A DNA stretch of 8,898 nucleotides from Deltaproteobacteria bacterium (GTDB lineage Bacteria; Desulfobacterota; Syntrophia; Syntrophales; UBA2210), in assembly GCA_019314085.1 (NCBI GenBank), contig JAFCZZ010000100.1, forward strand, positions 1 through 8,898, written 5' to 3'. Position numbers and translations under genes: made by a program. Position 1 is the stretch's first letter. Every line of letters begins with the position of its first letter. Below, piece by piece: positions 7,845-8,898 of the stretch. A model generated the notes under the pieces. That model was not told the DNA's origin, searched no databases, and saw only the letters and a list, made by a program, of their open reading frames with translations.

Positions 7845-7881
7845 ATTATAATAAATTAGCTGCAATCGAGAGGGTAAATAG

Positions 7882-8157
7882 ATGTCAGCTCTATATGTAT
7901 GCAAGAATACAGGTGAGTTCATTACGGAACCGTGTCAGGATACGGTCTGCGAATGGTGGTTAAAGAATGAGACGTTCTGCAACTGTACCTGGGTTGCCTG
8001 CAACTATGGCCCCTTCACACTTGAGGAAGTCGGCGAGATGATGGGCGTTACCAGGGAACGGATACGACAGATAGAGGCGAAGGCCCTTAAAAAACTGCAA
8101 CACAAAAAGAGAAAGGATCAGTTGATCGACTTCGCGGCAATGAAAGGCCTAAACTAG
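7882..8157 (+). CDS. Small Cys-rich protein with a sigma-70 region 4 helix-turn-helix
   Basis: A 91-residue protein. Residues 43-80 ([30 protein letters not shown] and a basic end) are almost identical in type to RpoD region 4.2, the helix-turn-helix that reads the -35 element and contacts the beta flap. Regions 1-3, needed for melting and -10 recognition, are absent, so it is not a sigma factor by itself. The N-terminus carries six cysteines (7, 18, 23, 33, 35, 40) and paired tryptophans (25-26), suggesting a zinc or iron-sulfur site or redox switch. GAGAGGG lies 7 nt before the ATG. It is monocistronic, with a near-consensus promoter and tandem hairpin repeats downstream. Proteins described as sigma factor-like helix-turn-helix proteins are known in Deltaproteobacteria; their role is not established to my knowledge. 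It could compete with sigma-70 at -35 sites or bind polymerase, but this is inference. Confidence 0.85.
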   Translation: MSALYVCKNTGEFITEPCQDTVCEWWLKNETFCNCTWVACNYGPFTLEEVGEMMGVTRERIRQIEAKALKKLQHKKRKDQLIDFAAMKGLN

Positions 8158-8168
8158 CCCCGATAAAC

Positions 8169-8196
8169 GGGATAAGTCCCACTAAAGGGGATAAGT
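8169..8196. repeat. Short direct repeat GGGATAAGT, two copies
   Basis: GGGATAAGT occurs at 8169-8177 and 8188-8196, 19 bp apart, just after the stop of the sigma-4-like gene. The first copy can fold as GGGA-TAAG-TCCC, and flanking CCCC (8158-8161) and GGGG (8187-8190) could close a larger structure. No T run follows, so it is not a convincing terminator. Confidence 0.45.
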
Positions 8197-8304
8197 GCGA
8201 TAACGAAGTTGCTTTCTACGAGAAAGTAACTTCTATCTTACTAATGCGTTAACGAAATTATTCCCTGCGAAAAAACTGCAGAAAATAACTTCTAACTTAC
8301 TAAT
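8197..8304. repeat. Two tandem hairpin-forming repeat units between convergent genes
   Basis: Unit 1 is 8197-8245 (49 bp) and unit 2 is 8246-8304 (59 bp), directly abutting. Both begin GCG(A/T)TAACGAA and end AACTTCTA(T/A)CTTACTAAT. Unit 1 folds into a 12-bp stem with one G-T pair (8205-8216 with 8222-8233, loop TACGA). Unit 2 folds with a 9-bp outer stem holding one A-C mismatch (8254-8262 with 8284-8292) and an inner CTGC/GCAG stem (8265-8268 with 8278-8281). Neither side has a real T tract. The units may act as bidirectional 3' ends for the two convergent genes, or be copies of a dispersed palindromic element. Confidence 0.75.
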
Positions 8305-8307
8305 AGC

Positions 8308-8898
8308 CTACACCTTTTTTCTCGACTTGAGATTGTCAAGAAATTTTCTCATGTGATCACGTATCTCCGCCCTTGAAAAAAGGAGGGCAGAGACCTCAAA
8401 TTCGTATTCCAGCGCCGCATTTTTATCGAGACGCGGGACGATGTCGGATATCTTTTTTACCGCCTCGACAGCCCGGGCAGGCCTCTGAGAGATTTCACCC
8501 GCAACCGACCGCGCATTCTCCATGAACGTATCCGGAGGAGAGACCTTGTTCACAAGACCGATCCGGAGGGCTTCCTGTGCTCCGATAGGTTCGCCCAGCA
8601 TGGTAATCTCTTTTGCCTTGGCGGTTCCGACCATCCGCCTGAGAGGGTCAAATAAAGGATTAAGACCAAACTTCAGTTCCGGATGCCCGAATATTGCCGT
8701 TTCTGAGGCAATAACGATATCGCATACGGTGACCAAATTGAATCCCCCCCCAAGAGCTATACCGCTCACCGCGGCAATAACGGGTTTTTTGAATGCGTAG
8801 ATCTTCTGAAGGCTCTCGATCATGACCTTCGAATAGTTCTCAAACTCTCTGTTTTCCAGGGTTGCCATTTCCTCAAGATCAATACCGGCGGAAAACAC
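8308..8898 (-). CDS. Enoyl-CoA hydratase/isomerase (crotonase) family protein, N-terminus missing
   Basis: 196 residues are visible; the frame continues past the right edge, so the first GTG seen there is an internal valine and roughly 50-70 N-terminal residues are absent. Crotonase features: FSAGIDLEEM (2-11) and GIALGGG (46-52), whose backbone amides form the oxyanion hole for the acyl-CoA thioester, then VCDIVIASETAIFGHPELKFGL (58-79), and the C-terminal helices with AQEALRIGLVNKV. Of the two glutamates used by classical enoyl-CoA hydratase, the second is kept (Glu74 in HPEL) but the first is Asn54 (GGGFNLV), and the usual glycine-rich GGTQRL segment is FDPLRRM. It may therefore not be a simple hydratase; isomerase, ring-diene hydratase or thioesterase-like chemistry are alternatives. 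It converges on the sigma-4-like gene. Confidence 0.9.
   Translation of the reverse strand: MFSAGIDLEEMATLENREFENYSKVMIESLQKIYAFKKPVIAAVSGIALGGGFNLVTVCDIVIASETAIFGHPELKFGLNPLFDPLRRMVGTAKAKEITMLGEPIGAQEALRIGLVNKVSPPDTFMENARSVAGEISQRPARAVEAVKKISDIVPRLDKNAALEYEFEVSALLFSRAEIRDHMRKFLDNLKSRKKV

Noticed and set aside
8158..8196. Rho-independent terminator of the sigma-4-like gene
   Set aside because: The GGGATAAGTCCC stem has only four base pairs and no T run follows on either strand.

Overview
The window looks like an ordinary chromosomal segment of a Gram-negative anaerobe, most likely Desulfobacterota (former Deltaproteobacteria, Syntrophia-like). The reasons are an LPS-export permease pair (lptF-lptG), an archaeal/thermophile-type short AhcY, a DUF502 membrane protein, a divergent MetK, a stand-alone sigma-70 region-4 protein with a Cys-rich N-terminus, and a crotonase. 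This placement is inferred from recalled family resemblance, not from a search. Base composition is moderate and even, and I see no transposase, integrase, phage gene, tRNA, rRNA or CRISPR array.

Layout. (1) 1-432 (-): start of a PHP-domain phosphoesterase that runs off the left edge. (2) 433-599: divergent promoter region with a 7-bp-arm inverted repeat inside the predicted lptF promoter. (3) 600-2833 (+): lptF and lptG, overlapping by ATGA. (4) 2850-2945: thirteen perfect copies of the heptamer CTCCTTA plus a partial copy that ends in the ahcY stop codon. (5) 2945-6127 (-): DUF502 gene, metK, ahcY, read leftward from a good promoter at 6162-6190. (6) 6187-6219: terminator of panCD, whose U-rich tail is also the -35 of the next operon. 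(7) 6258-7481 (-): panC-panD, preceded at 7502-7606 by a structured leader ending in an intrinsic terminator about 20 nt before the panC start. This is a candidate attenuator, possibly the known pan RNA motif. (8) 7610-7881: about 270 bp of AT-rich regulatory DNA with head-to-head TTGACA promoters and, antisense to the second, a possible small membrane-protein ORF. (9) 7882-8157 (+): 91-residue Cys-rich sigma-region-4 protein. (10) 8158-8307: two tandem hairpin-forming repeat units. (11) 8308-8898 (-): C-terminal 196 residues of an enoyl-CoA hydratase/isomerase-family protein.

How the genes fit together. MetK makes S-adenosylmethionine and AhcY clears the S-adenosylhomocysteine left after methyl transfer, so their pairing in one unit is a methyl-cycle operon. 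PanC and PanD give beta-alanine and pantothenate for coenzyme A, which acyl-CoA enzymes such as the right-hand crotonase use. LptF/G form the inner-membrane half of LPS transport; their ATPase and bridge partners are not here.

I did not find a clear undescribed multi-gene system. The observations most worth following are the Cys-rich sigma-4 protein with its consensus promoter, the panCD leader attenuator, the heptamer array at the ahcY 3' end, the tandem hairpin units at 8197-8304 and the altered active-site loops of MetK.
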